Shown piece by piece: positions 7,612-15,641 of a stretch of 21,183 nt of DNA (positions are counted from its first letter, which is position 1; every line of letters begins with the position of its first letter). Below the pieces are notes generated by a model, which saw only the letters and a program-made list of their open reading frames with translations, was not told where the DNA came from and searched no databases. The translations under genes and the position numbers were made by a program. Location: the IMG/VR virus record IMGVR_UViG_3300031972_000982, positions 1-21,183 of that record; one strand, 5' to 3'. This DNA comes from a virus.

Positions 7612-8003
7612 GATTAGACCGCTATATTTCTATTAAGTACAAAGGTAAAACAGGTCAAAACGCTTATGGCGAAAGGACTGTTTCAAAATCTTTGGTTTCT
7701 AACGTGTGGGCTTCAAAAGAAGATGTGGGAGGTAACGTAGGAGACGAAGACGAAGAAGACGACAGAGAGCAAGCGGTTGAAAAAACAAGGTTTGTAATTC
7801 GTTATAAAAGAGGGATTACAACTAGTCATTTCATTGAATATGATAATATACATTACGACATAACAAGCGTAAGAGAAAAAGGGCGTAGTCAGTATTTAAT
7901 ATTGATAACTGAAAACAGGGGCTTTATAGATGAAAATAAAGTGTTGTTAGAAGATGGAACGCCTTCGAGGTTAGAAGATGGAACTTTTGAACTATTTGAA
8001 TAA
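7608..8003 (+). CDS. Head-closure / head-tail joining protein
   Basis: Head-closure proteins plug the connector after packaging and form the surface for tail docking. The 131-residue product follows the family pattern: an N-terminal strand RLDRYISIKYKG, NAYGERT, VWASKEDVGG, then a strand pair around TRFVIRYKRGITTSHFIEYDNIHYDITSVREKGR. This is the usual Phi-x-Phi-x-x-x-x-Gly-Ile and Tyr-x-Ile-x-x-Val layout. An unusually acidic insert, GDEDEEDDREQ, lies near residues 46-56, where the family has a loop. The last 19 residues carry two Leu-Glu-Asp-Gly repeats encoded by a 14-base direct repeat, an extension beyond the core fold. It overlaps the genes on both sides. Confidence 0.82.
   Translation: MRLDRYISIKYKGKTGQNAYGERTVSKSLVSNVWASKEDVGGNVGDEDEEDDREQAVEKTRFVIRYKRGITTSHFIEYDNIHYDITSVREKGRSQYLILITENRGFIDENKVLLEDGTPSRLEDGTFELFE
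7947..7984 (+). repeat. 14-base direct repeat, in frame, encoding LEDG repeats
   Basis: TTAGAAGATGGAAC occurs at 7947-7960 and again at 7971-7984, with a period of 24 bases or eight codons. Each copy encodes LEDGT, giving the C-terminal repeats of the head-closure protein. The period is a multiple of three, so the duplication keeps the frame. Similar acidic-Gly motifs end the 1024-residue tail protein. Confidence 0.85.
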
Positions 8004-8479
8004 TGGATATACAAGTAGATTTAAAAGGAATACCAGAATTTATGGCTAAAATTAAAAAGCTAGACACAACAGCTAAAAAGCTGCGTTATGCGCGGTCTAT
8101 TTATCGGACTAGTGCAAAGCCATTGATTCAATCAGCCAAAGCAGAAGCACCAGTTTTGAAGGCGTATTATGATGGGAAACCCCAACCCGACCCAGTAAGA
8201 AACTACGAGAAAACGCATAACAGAAAAGGGTATTACGAAAGCGGTAACTTAGGCGATTCTATTGGTTTTTATAGTACTGGTAAAGGAAAGTATTATGTAG
8301 CCCCTAAAGTGGGTAAAAGAGCAACAAGGGGTAAAAGTGGTTTTTATGCTGCTATTATTCATTTTGGCACTAAAAAAATTACTGCTAATCCTTTCATGGA
8401 TAGGGCGGTAAAAAAGACAGGTGGTATAGTTCAGGCAAGTTTAACTAAACACATGAAGAAAAAGATACTAGCGATATGA
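8003..8479 (+). CDS. HK97 gp10-like neck / tail-completion protein
   Basis: The family acts at the neck or tail end during head-tail joining. The 158-residue product starts with VDLKGIPEFMAKIKKLD, the typical first strand and helix. It continues with a basic helix ending in SIYRTSAKPLIQSAKAEAP, which is the family hallmark of a conserved Ala-rich helix followed by Pro. It then has GNLGDSIGFY and KVGKRATRGKSGFYAAIIHFGTKKITANPFMDRAV. The 'His-Phe-Gly-Thr' and 'Asn-Pro-Phe-Met-Asp/Arg-Ala' blocks are the strongest evidence. The protein is very basic. It overlaps the head-closure gene by one base and the next gene by four bases, in the expected order. Confidence 0.9.
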   Translation: MDIQVDLKGIPEFMAKIKKLDTTAKKLRYARSIYRTSAKPLIQSAKAEAPVLKAYYDGKPQPDPVRNYEKTHNRKGYYESGNLGDSIGFYSTGKGKYYVAPKVGKRATRGKSGFYAAIIHFGTKKITANPFMDRAVKKTGGIVQASLTKHMKKKILAI

Positions 8480-8850
8480 ATGGAGGTTTAACCATACGAA
8501 ATTTACTATTTAACGATAGTGCAGTAAATGCAATAGTAGGGACTCGCATTTATCCTAACTACGTACCACAGGACGTTTCGAATCCTTGTATTACCTATAT
8601 GATTGATTCAGATGGTATGAACACAAAAAGTGGACATAGTGGGTATGAGTCAACCGCGCGAATTAATATTTTTGTAGACGAAAACAACTACTCAACGGGT
8701 GTTGATTTAAGTGAAAAAGTTAGGTTGGCTTTAGATGATACAGGAGACAGTAACACGAAAACAATAGATTTTCAGGGCTGTGTGGAGTTATTTGATTTTG
8801 ATTCTAACAGCCACCAATTTTCACATATTTATAGAATGTGGCAAACATAA
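8476..8850 (+). CDS. Tail terminator / completion protein, DUF3168-like
   Basis: DUF3168 proteins (SPP1 gp17-like) cap the tail tube and join it to the neck. In this 124-residue product the family features are visible in order. The opening helix includes LFNDSAVNAIVGTRIYP, followed by VPQDVSNPCITYMIDSD, a variant of the conserved 'Pro-x-x-x-x-x-Pro-x-Ile/Val-x-Tyr'. ARINIFVDENNY stands at the position of the usual 'Val-x-Val-x-Phe' strand, followed by a helix and the final strands HQFSHIYRMWQT. The family residues 'Arg-Ile-Tyr-Pro' are intact. It has an ATGA overlap with the gp10-like gene and is eight bases before the next small gene. Confidence 0.85.
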   Translation: MNGGLTIRNLLFNDSAVNAIVGTRIYPNYVPQDVSNPCITYMIDSDGMNTKSGHSGYESTARINIFVDENNYSTGVDLSEKVRLALDDTGDSNTKTIDFQGCVELFDFDSNSHQFSHIYRMWQT

Positions 8851-8857
8851 AAAGACA

Positions 8858-9028
8858 ATGGGAAAGAATATAAAATTAACAAAAGACTACACGAAGCCAA
8901 ATGGCAAAGTGATTAAATCGGGAACAGAAATATTTGTTTCAGATGAAAAAGCAAAAGAGTTAAAAGAGTATTGCAAAGAATTAAAAAAGGTAAAAATACC
9001 AGTTTCAAATCATAAAATAGAAGAATAA
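8858..9028 (+). CDS. Unknown 56-residue protein before the tail tube gene
   Basis: The frame is open from further upstream, but the ATG at 8858 is the sensible start. It lies eight bases after the previous stop, whereas an earlier ATG at 8780 would run deep inside the DUF3168-like gene. The protein begins with a small beta-like unit (IKLTKDYTKPNGKVIKSGTE) and ends in a Lys/Glu-rich helix. It has the same overall plan as the 59-residue gene near 6878: a small strand-rich core plus a charged tail. I do not know the family. Its stop and the ATG of the tail tube gene are one base apart, so it is co-translated with tail genes. Confidence 0.65.
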   Translation: MGKNIKLTKDYTKPNGKVIKSGTEIFVSDEKAKELKEYCKELKKVKIPVSNHKIEE

Positions 9029-9029
9029 G

Positions 9030-9434
9030 ATGCCAAGTACAGGAGTAAATCATGGGGATATATTTAGTTTAACAATAGCAGGTACTGCTGTGACCCACTC
9101 AACTAGTCACTCGTTTAGTTACGACACAGACACAATAGAAACAACATCGAAAGACAGTTCACAACAAAAATCGTTTATACCTTCTGACCAGTCATGGAGT
9201 TGTTCAGGTGAAGCGTTTTTTGCTGAAGATGCTGCGTACACGTTTACGGATTTATACGCACTTAAAGGTACTATTGTAGCATGTGTTTATACTTCAGGAG
9301 TAACGGGAGACAATCAATATACTGGAAACGGAATATTAACTAACATTAGTAGAACGTCAGGACATGGAGAAGCTGAAACTATTTCATATAGTATTCAAGG
9401 AACGGGAGCATGGACTGAATCAGCTGTATCATAA
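9030..9434 (+). CDS. Major tail tube protein
   Basis: Hexameric rings of this protein form the tail tube. The 134-residue product is beta-rich and has the TP901-1/phage-tail-2-like pattern. An N-terminal FSLTIAGTAVTHSTSHSFS strand pair is followed by the helix-cap segment DTDTIETTSKDSSQQKSF, then SWSCSGEAFF, a short helix AYTFTDLYALKGT, and a final strand region with a GNGILTNISRTSGHGEAETIS segment ending in YSIQGTGAW. The 'Glu-Thr-Thr-Ser-Lys-Asp' block and the 'Gly-x-Gly' near the end are typical of tube proteins. The position, between tail terminator and chaperone genes, is exactly as expected. It starts one base after the previous stop, and the next gene follows after 15 bases. Confidence 0.85.
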   Translation: MPSTGVNHGDIFSLTIAGTAVTHSTSHSFSYDTDTIETTSKDSSQQKSFIPSDQSWSCSGEAFFAEDAAYTFTDLYALKGTIVACVYTSGVTGDNQYTGNGILTNISRTSGHGEAETISYSIQGTGAWTESAVS

Positions 9435-9449
9435 TAAAAATACGACACT

Positions 9450-9785
9450 ATGAAAATTGATGGAAAAGAATACCCTTTCGCCCTTAACATTAATACGTTA
9501 AGAAAAACGGCAAAAATCTTAGGTAAAGAAGATGTAACGTTTTTAGACAAAATTATGTCAGAAATGGGAAAGAATGTGAAAATATCACATTTAGAAACAA
9601 TTGCACATTTAATTATGTGTGGAGTAGATGAGGGGAACAGACTAGCTAGAAAGGCTAACGGTCAAGAAGTATTATTTGAATTAGATTTAGATGATACCGT
9701 GTTAGCTTTAACAGAGAATCCTGAAGAGCTTTCAAACGCTTTGAATGGTCTAGCTAGTGACTTACCTGTTTCTAAAAAAAAATAG
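9450..9785 (+). CDS. Tail assembly chaperone, upstream frame (gpG-like)
   Basis: The 111-residue product has the features of the first of the two tail assembly chaperone frames found between tail tube and tape measure in siphoviruses. It has a short beta start (MKIDGKEYPFALNINTLRK) and a helical body with HLETIAHLIMCGVDEGNRLARK, and it ends in SKKK right at a nine-A tract. Such chaperones coat the tape measure before tube proteins polymerise. The second frame follows in -1 register, so part of the ribosomes may make a 227-residue fusion. The gene starts with ATG after an A/T-rich leader without a Shine-Dalgarno site. No other function is likely at this position. Confidence 0.82.
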   Translation: MKIDGKEYPFALNINTLRKTAKILGKEDVTFLDKIMSEMGKNVKISHLETIAHLIMCGVDEGNRLARKANGQEVLFELDLDDTVLALTENPEELSNALNGLASDLPVSKKK

Positions 9786-9814
9786 TGTCGGGGGAGGCTC
9801 ACGAAGCCGAACCC
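9776..9814 (+). promoter_or_regulatory. Candidate -1 ribosomal frameshift site with downstream hairpin
   Basis: The zero frame ends with AAA AAA AAA TAG. The heptamer A-AAA-AAA at 9776-9782 directly precedes the stop at 9783-9785. The -1 frame has a stop (TAA) at 9773-9775 and is then open to 10132, so a shift could only occur within 9776-9785. Downstream, GGCT (9796-9799) can pair with AGCC (9805-9808), and the G run at 9790-9794 with CCC at 9812-9814. Together these would form a hairpin about 8-13 bases after the slippery site, a usual distance for a stimulator. Confidence 0.78.
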
Positions 9815-10132
9815 ATCACTTTAGATGATTTAGAAAGTTTAGCATTAGGTCGCATTGGTTTGCGTCCTAGTGACTTTGGTGAAATGACACCGAGAGAGTT
9901 CTTTAATTGTGTTAGTGGATGGACTGAAGAGAAATCAGAAAGCGAAGAAAGGGAATTAAAACGCCTACGTTGGATGGGTGCTTTAGTCTTAAATAAAGGT
10001 CGTAAGAAAATACACCAAGTAAAACCTGAAAACTTAATTCCTTTAAAAGGAGATAGTTACGAGGGCAAAGGCTACACAGTAGAAGAACGTAAAGCAATAG
10101 AGGAAAGATTTAAAAAAGCATCGAATGGGTAA
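9785..10132 (+). CDS. Tail assembly chaperone, downstream frame (gpT-like part)
   Basis: The -1 frame encodes a second chaperone domain. A block LALGRIGLRPSDFGEMTPREF (about residues 20-40) has the 'Gly-Leu-x-Pro-x-x-Phe-x-x-Met-Thr-Pro-x-Glu-Phe' pattern known from phage tail assembly chaperones, and charged helices follow to residue 115. It has no ATG near its beginning; the first is within the conserved block. The only start-like codon is a GTG at 9785 overlapping the previous TAG. This fits expression mainly as a -1 frameshift extension of the gene before, in which an Ile codon joins the two parts. Independent GTG initiation by stop-start coupling remains possible. It overlaps the tape measure start by eight bases. 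Confidence 0.78.
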   Translation: MSGEAHEAEPITLDDLESLALGRIGLRPSDFGEMTPREFFNCVSGWTEEKSESEERELKRLRWMGALVLNKGRKKIHQVKPENLIPLKGDSYEGKGYTVEERKAIEERFKKASNG

Positions 10133-12563
10133 TTTATCGGATTTATCGGTAAAGCTCGGAATGGATATCCGAGATTTTGAAACCAAGCTTCAGACAGTAA
10201 GTAAAAAAATGTCTAAGGTTGGGAAGTCGATGCAATCCGTGGGGCGTAATATGTCAACCTACGTAACTGCTCCACTTGTTGCTTTCGGTGCAATGTCAGT
10301 AAAGGTTGCAGGTGATTTTGAAGCCTCAATGAAAAACGTACAAGCCATTACAGGGGTTGTAGGTGATGACTTTAAAAAGCTAGAAGAAAAAGCAAAAGAT
10401 TTAGGAGCAACAACACAATTCACAGCTACACAGGTTGGTGAAGCGATGGGGTTTCTAGGTATGGCTGGTTTTTCAGCGCAAGAAACTTTAACAGCGGTTG
10501 GCGATGTTTTAAATTTGGCTGCTGCTGGTTCTTTAGAGTTAGCACAAGCTGCGGATATTGCTTCTAATATAATGGGGCAATTCGGTATTGAAGCCGAAAA
10601 TACTTCACGAGTTACAAACGTATTAGCAGCAACAGCAAGTTCAGCCAACACTAATGTAGAGCAGTTAGCGGAGGCTATGAAATACTTAGGTCCAACTGCG
10701 AAATCTATGGGTATGAGTATCGAAGAAACCGCTGCAATAGTTGGGGTTTTGGGTGATGCTGGTCTCCAAGGTTCTTTGGCTGGTCGTGCTTTAGGTTCTT
10801 CTTTAATTGGTTTAGCAAACCCCACAAAATCGGTTGCTGAAGGTATGGCTAACATGAAAGTAAATGCTTTTGATGCAAATGGTGAATTTGTTGGTATGGC
10901 TTCGCTTTTAAAACAGATTGAAAACGGTACAGAAGGAATGACCCAAAAACAAAAAGCTGCTAATATAGCTGCAATGTTTGGGAAAGAAGCGTTTCAAGAA
11001 ATAAACATACTTTTAGATAAGGGTGCGGATAATTATGCAAAATATACGGAGGAAATAACGGGCACTAACAAAGCTCAGGAAATGGCTAACAAGAAAATGG
11101 AAGGCTTTAACGGGGCTATGAAAACCCTACAAAGTGCTTTTGAAGCTGTTATGATTGCTATTTCTAATTCGGGTTTATTAGATTTTGTAACTGATTTAGT
11201 AAAAGGATTAGCTGAATTTATTAGAAAAGTAGCAAAATTAAATCCTACATTGTTGAGGTGGGCTACTATTATAGGCGCTGTGTTAGCTGCTATTGGTCCT
11301 TTAGTTTTAGCTATTGGCACTTTCATAGCAATAATACCAACTTTAATTTCAGGACTTACAGCAATAGCTACGGCTTTTACTTTTATGTTAGGACCAATAG
11401 GTTTGGCTATTGCTGCTTTTGCTGCGGTAACTGCTGCGGTTATTTACTTTTGGGATGATATAAAGAAGCCAGTAGAAAACGGTATTAATTTTATTATTGA
11501 TGCTATTAACTGGTACACAAATATCTATAAAGATTTTATAACTACTTTAATAGATTTAGGAATTAAGGCAGGTGATGCTTTAAAATTAGATACTAGTGGT
11601 TTAAAGGCTGCTAAAAAAGATGTGGACGACTTTGCGAAAAGTTTAATGATTAGCCACGTTAATTTTGATAAAGCTAACGAGAAGGCTGTAAAGCCACGCG
11701 AAGCAGAAACAATACAAACACAAGTAAATAAAACCGTAGATGTTCAAGAAATAGATACAGGTGATTATATTGCACCGCCTTTAGACTATTCAGTTAAAGA
11801 AGAGGCTCAACAATCAGCGTATGAAAAAGCTTTAGCAGCACAAGAAGAATTTAATGCTAGAAACAATGCTTTAATAGAAAAGGGTTTACTAGAAAACAAG
11901 TGGACAGAAGACGAGGCGTGGGTAATGCAGCAAGAAGGTAAGCTTGCTCATCTTGAAGCCTTGATGTTGTTAGAGGAAGAAGACAGTTTAAGAAAGTTAG
12001 AACTTGGTAACGAATATCTAAAAACAAAGGCTGCAATGGGTCAGCATGAAATGGATATTGATGAAACCGTTGCTGAAGCTAAAAAGAGGTTACAGAACCA
12101 ACAAATACAAGGGATAAGTAATACTTTGTCAGCAATGACTAGTTTGTTAGGGAAAAATAAAACTTTGGCATTTGCTCAAATAGGTTTTGAAGGTGGTGTA
12201 GCTATGGCTAAGGGTATTAAAGAAGCAAACGAATTGCAATACCCCATGAATATACCTGCAATGTTTTCTGTGGTATCTTCTGTATTAGGTACGTTAGCTT
12301 CAGCAAAGAAAGTTGCAAACGGTTCTTTTGCAAACGGGGGTATGGTGTTTGGTCCTACTATGGCTTTAGTAGGTGAGGGTTCAGGAACTAACTCACAAAA
12401 TCCTGAAGTTATTGCACCATTAGACAAATTAAAGTCTTACATTGATATGGCAGGCGGTGGCGATGGTATGCAGTTAATGGGTAGTGTAAGAATGGTAATG
12501 GAAGGGACTGAATTAGTAGGGGTATTAGATAGAACAAACGTAAAACTTGGAAATATTAGCTAA
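10125..12563 (+). CDS. Tail tape measure protein, TP901 family
   Basis: This protein sets tail length and travels with DNA into the host. Residues about 55-260 are the TP901 core, with VAGDFEASMKNVQAITGV, KAKDLGATTQFTATQVGEAM, GMAGFSAQETLTAVGDVLNL and the later GLQGSLAGRALGSSLIGL, all strongly typical. A hydrophobic region spans roughly residues 378-445, with long Ile/Ala/Leu stretches separated by short breaks. It is probably two or three membrane-active helices for entry through the inner membrane. Coiled-coil-like charged helices follow (about 565-660), then a Gly-rich end with ANGGMVFGPTMALVGEGS, common at the C-terminal part of tape measures. The length of 812 residues would imply a tail of roughly 120 nm, using the usual 1.5 angstrom per residue. 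Confidence 0.95.
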   Translation: MGNLSDLSVKLGMDIRDFETKLQTVSKKMSKVGKSMQSVGRNMSTYVTAPLVAFGAMSVKVAGDFEASMKNVQAITGVVGDDFKKLEEKAKDLGATTQFTATQVGEAMGFLGMAGFSAQETLTAVGDVLNLAAAGSLELAQAADIASNIMGQFGIEAENTSRVTNVLAATASSANTNVEQLAEAMKYLGPTAKSMGMSIEETAAIVGVLGDAGLQGSLAGRALGSSLIGLANPTKSVAEGMANMKVNAFDANGEFVGMASLLKQIENGTEGMTQKQKAANIAAMFGKEAFQEINILLDKGADNYAKYTEEITGTNKAQEMANKKMEGFNGAMKTLQSAFEAVMIAISNSGLLDFVTDLVKGLAEFIRKVAKLNPTLLRWATIIGAVLAAIGPLVLAIGTFIAIIPTLISGLTAIATAFTFMLGPIGLAIAAFAAVTAAVIYFWDDIKKPVENGINFIIDAINWYTNIYKDFITTLIDLGIKAGDALKLDTSGLKAAKKDVDDFAKSLMISHVNFDKANEKAVKPREAETIQTQVNKTVDVQEIDTGDYIAPPLDYSVKEEAQQSAYEKALAAQEEFNARNNALIEKGLLENKWTEDEAWVMQQEGKLAHLEALMLLEEEDSLRKLELGNEYLKTKAAMGQHEMDIDETVAEAKKRLQNQQIQGISNTLSAMTSLLGKNKTLAFAQIGFEGGVAMAKGIKEANELQYPMNIPAMFSVVSSVLGTLASAKKVANGSFANGGMVFGPTMALVGEGSGTNSQNPEVIAPLDKLKSYIDMAGGGDGMQLMGSVRMVMEGTELVGVLDRTNVKLGNIS

Positions 12564-15500
12564 TGGCAAACATTCTACTTGGTTGGGCTAGAAAGAATAG
12601 AAGTACTAATTTAGGGCTTGAAAACGTATGGCTATATTTTGAGACTGAAACAACGTTAATTAAAACCACGTTTTCGCAGCCATTAGACCCCCCTGAAGAT
12701 GGGTTTTTCATCAAGCAATTACAAGACGTTGTTACGGGCAATACGGATGAATGGAGTCAAGCAGAATTATTACAAGAAGAATACGATAGAAGGAGCGAAG
12801 GTTCAACTTTATACTATTACTACGACCCAGCTAATTACACAGGAACACCAGCGGACGATGGTGACGTTATACATTATGCCTGTTTTGGTCCTAGTGGAAA
12901 CCAATTAGTAACAGAATTCTCTTTACCTTTAGAGTATGCTATAACTCCTAGTGGTAATTTAAGTAGTTCCACATGGTACAGGAGTGGGAACGGTGAATAC
13001 TCGGACATCACAGCTTTAACAAGCTCCGACCCTAAATACGCGGTTATTTGTGATGTGTGTCAGATGGATTTGAAAGTTGATAGTATAAGCGTAGAAGTTA
13101 ACGGTGGTGATTACGATGTTACAATAAACGCTACTACTTCGGATGGTTCTATTGAGTTCACAGATACATCAAGCGTAGGCACAACATGGCAAACAGACCC
13201 TTCGTTTACTTATCCAATACCAACAGAAGAAGAAACGATAAGATTTTATATTAGAGATACGGATGGATGCCACGAAATTTATAGAGATGTAGTTTTAAAA
13301 CCATCTACTGAATACACGGTTAAGTATCGTAGTGAATTTAAAGACTATGACGGGCGCGACTGGCGTTGTGATATAGAGAGAAAAGGATATAGTGGAGCTG
13401 TAACAGATTTAAAGCCAACAGCAAACCCTTTAAGCATTACTAGAGGAAATAGAGGTGGCGATAAATTTGGAGTAATACGAGGGAGCGAGGCAAAAATGGG
13501 CGTTGTTTCAGAAACAGATTTTGCTTTAGTAGAGTTATTTAGTGCTAAGGATAAAGAATGGCGTTTAAAAGTTTGGAGGGATGACGACATCGGAACACCC
13601 GAATTGTATTGGACTGGTTTTATAGCTACTGAAGATTATCAAGAAGTTTACAAACGTGCGCCTTATGAGGTGTCACTTTCTTTCTATGATGGATTAGGTA
13701 GGTTAAAGAATTATGATTTTATAACAGATATTGAATTAAACCATAGCAGACGTAGTGCGATAGATATTATAGCCGAATGTTTAAGGGTAACGGGTTTAAC
13801 TTTAGATATAGATACTTTTGTAAAAACTTATAGTGTTAACGATTATACAAATCATTTATACCCTTTAGAATCATATTTAGTAAATACTGAATCTTTTATA
13901 AAAGGTGACAAGTCTAATACGGTTTATGATGTTTTAGAAAAAGTTTTAAAAGTACAAAAGGCTAAGATTTACCAAGAATACGGAAAGTGGAAAATAATAG
14001 ACCGTGACCAAAGCGAAAATTATAACATTAAAACGTATGACACCTACGGGGTAATTCAAGAAGGTGAAAGATTTTATTATAGAGGAACTTTTGATAGTGA
14101 TTTAGGTGGTGATTTTGGTATTGGTGCAGGTAAATTAACAGGTCTTGCTTCAGAAGACGCGGTAGTAGGTGATGCGATAGGTATAGCAACTAGAACACAT
14201 TCAGGGTTTAAAGGAGCGTTTTCATATATAGATTTTGATACAGGAGTATTAACAGTAGGTAAAAAATATTATGTTAGTTGTTATGTTTATGTAGATGCGT
14301 CCAGCACTTCGAATATAGTGATAGGTTTATTGGATAATTATAATTTTACAGATGTTGTAAATAATGAAATACCTTTAAACTCTTTCTTTGATGGCTCGGT
14401 TGAATTATATAAAGACAGGTGGCAAAAATTAGAGTTAACATTTACGGCAACATCTTCAAATTTTTACCCTAGACCGTATTTTGATGGTACAGATACGGGC
14501 ACGTTTAATGTTTGGTTTGATGCTATTGAATACGGTGAATACATAGAACCACAAAAAACAATAGACTTTAGTACTTACAAATGGGTTGCAAATCCTAATA
14601 TGACGTTTATACCAGCATGGCAAAAAATGACCATGAAACAAAAACTAGACAGGCGAAGCGGTGTTGTAAGAAATGGTAAGTTTGAACTAGAAACAGAAAC
14701 AGGGTTTTTAAATTGGCGTAACCCTAATAGTATAATTAAAAAGGTTTCAGTACCTAAGCAGAACACGCTTGAACCAGCTATGAAAATAACAGGTAATGGG
14801 GATGATTCGCCAGCCTTTAAAGTTAGCTCGGAGGAATTTCGTTTTGATGTTACGGGCGATGGTGTAAAGTTTAAATTAAAGTTAGATTATAGAGGTACAG
14901 GAGGTGCACAAAGAATTTTTAAAATGGCGGTTATTTGTGGTTCTAATTATCTGAACAGCGATGGACGTTGGCTAAGTGATGAGACGTTTATAACTGAAAC
15001 CATTGCGGCAGATGACCAAAAGACAAGAACAATAGAAATTAACACGGGGTTAGTAGGTTCTTCTGCTTCTATTTATATGGATATTTACCAAGCTTATGAG
15101 GCTGATGGTGGGGTGATAATTGAAGAAGTTAGTTTAGTGCCTACTGTAAACGATATAGTACCAAAAGAGCAAACTTTAGAATTTATAAATGATGAGAATT
15201 ACATTCATAAACCAGAAGAATATAGTCTTGACTTTGGTGATACTGCGAACTTTACAAACCCTCAAATATTATTTAGCAATAACTTATTTAGTAACGCGGA
15301 TGAAGAACAAGTAGTTTCAGGGTGGAAACTTGGTATTGATGGAGATATAACAACATTAGGAGACTTAATAGGGGGTGCGATTTATAACAATTATTCACAA
15401 CCAACAAAACAAATAACGGGTTCATTACATGGTTATATAGAACTTAGTGATATATTAATAGAACAGGGTGAAAGCTATTTTATTAACTCGGACGTTTACA

Positions 15501-15637
15501 ACGTAAAAACAAAACAACATAGAATAGAAATTTATCAAACATTTGGTAACTTAGTAGAAAATAATTATTTTGAGTACTATGAAGATGGTACTTTAGTAGA
15601 ATTAGAAAATGGAAATTTAGCATTATTAGAATCATAA
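12563..15637 (+). CDS. Large tail protein, probable tail tip hub with glycan-binding-like regions
   Basis: The 1024-residue product follows the tape measure directly (stop and start share one base), the place of tail tip proteins. The first 260 residues contain repeated beta segments and a CDVCQMD Cys pair. Residues about 268-500 contain KYRSEFKDYDGRDWRCDIE, a GVIRGSEAKMGV stretch, ELYWTGFI and YEVSLSFYDGLGRLKNYDF. I recognise this block as recurring in tail proteins of Bacteroidota phages, probably a baseplate hub or distal tail domain. Two later beta-sandwich regions, about 510-665 and 690-875, have strand patterns like carbohydrate-binding modules (for example KYYVSCYVYVDA and FNVWFDAIEYGEY). 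The end is a Leu-Glu-Asn-Gly repeat tail. Domain borders and ligands are inference. Confidence 0.68.
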   Translation: MANILLGWARKNRSTNLGLENVWLYFETETTLIKTTFSQPLDPPEDGFFIKQLQDVVTGNTDEWSQAELLQEEYDRRSEGSTLYYYYDPANYTGTPADDGDVIHYACFGPSGNQLVTEFSLPLEYAITPSGNLSSSTWYRSGNGEYSDITALTSSDPKYAVICDVCQMDLKVDSISVEVNGGDYDVTINATTSDGSIEFTDTSSVGTTWQTDPSFTYPIPTEEETIRFYIRDTDGCHEIYRDVVLKPSTEYTVKYRSEFKDYDGRDWRCDIERKGYSGAVTDLKPTANPLSITRGNRGGDKFGVIRGSEAKMGVVSETDFALVELFSAKDKEWRLKVWRDDDIGTPELYWTGFIATEDYQEVYKRAPYEVSLSFYDGLGRLKNYDFITDIELNHSRRSAIDIIAECLRVTGLTLDIDTFVKTYSVNDYTNHLYPLESYLVNTESFIKGDKSNTVYDVLEKVLKVQKAKIYQEYGKWKIIDRDQSENYNIKTYDTYGVIQEGERFYYRGTFDSDLGGDFGIGAGKLTGLASEDAVVGDAIGIATRTHSGFKGAFSYIDFDTGVLTVGKKYYVSCYVYVDASSTSNIVIGLLDNYNFTDVVNNEIPLNSFFDGSVELYKDRWQKLELTFTATSSNFYPRPYFDGTDTGTFNVWFDAIEYGEYIEPQKTIDFSTYKWVANPNMTFIPAWQKMTMKQKLDRRSGVVRNGKFELETETGFLNWRNPNSIIKKVSVPKQNTLEPAMKITGNGDDSPAFKVSSEEFRFDVTGDGVKFKLKLDYRGTGGAQRIFKMAVICGSNYLNSDGRWLSDETFITETIAADDQKTRTIEINTGLVGSSASIYMDIYQAYEADGGVIIEEVSLVPTVNDIVPKEQTLEFINDENYIHKPEEYSLDFGDTANFTNPQILFSNNLFSNADEEQVVSGWKLGIDGDITTLGDLIGGAIYNNYSQPTKQITGSLHGYIELSDILIEQGESYFINSDVYNVKTKQHRIEIYQTFGNLVENNYFEYYEDGTLVELENGNLALLES

Positions 15638-15641
15638 AACA

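Noticed and set aside
8780-8857. Longer start for the 56-residue gene at ATG 8780
   Set aside because: It would overlap the DUF3168-like gene by 71 bases in another frame. The ATG at 8858 sits in the short gap between the two genes, as expected.
10259-10855. 198-residue open frame on the minus strand inside the tape measure gene
   Set aside because: It is the antisense shadow of the strongly supported tape measure gene, has a low-complexity Ala/Pro/Lys/Ser composition and no recognisable domain.
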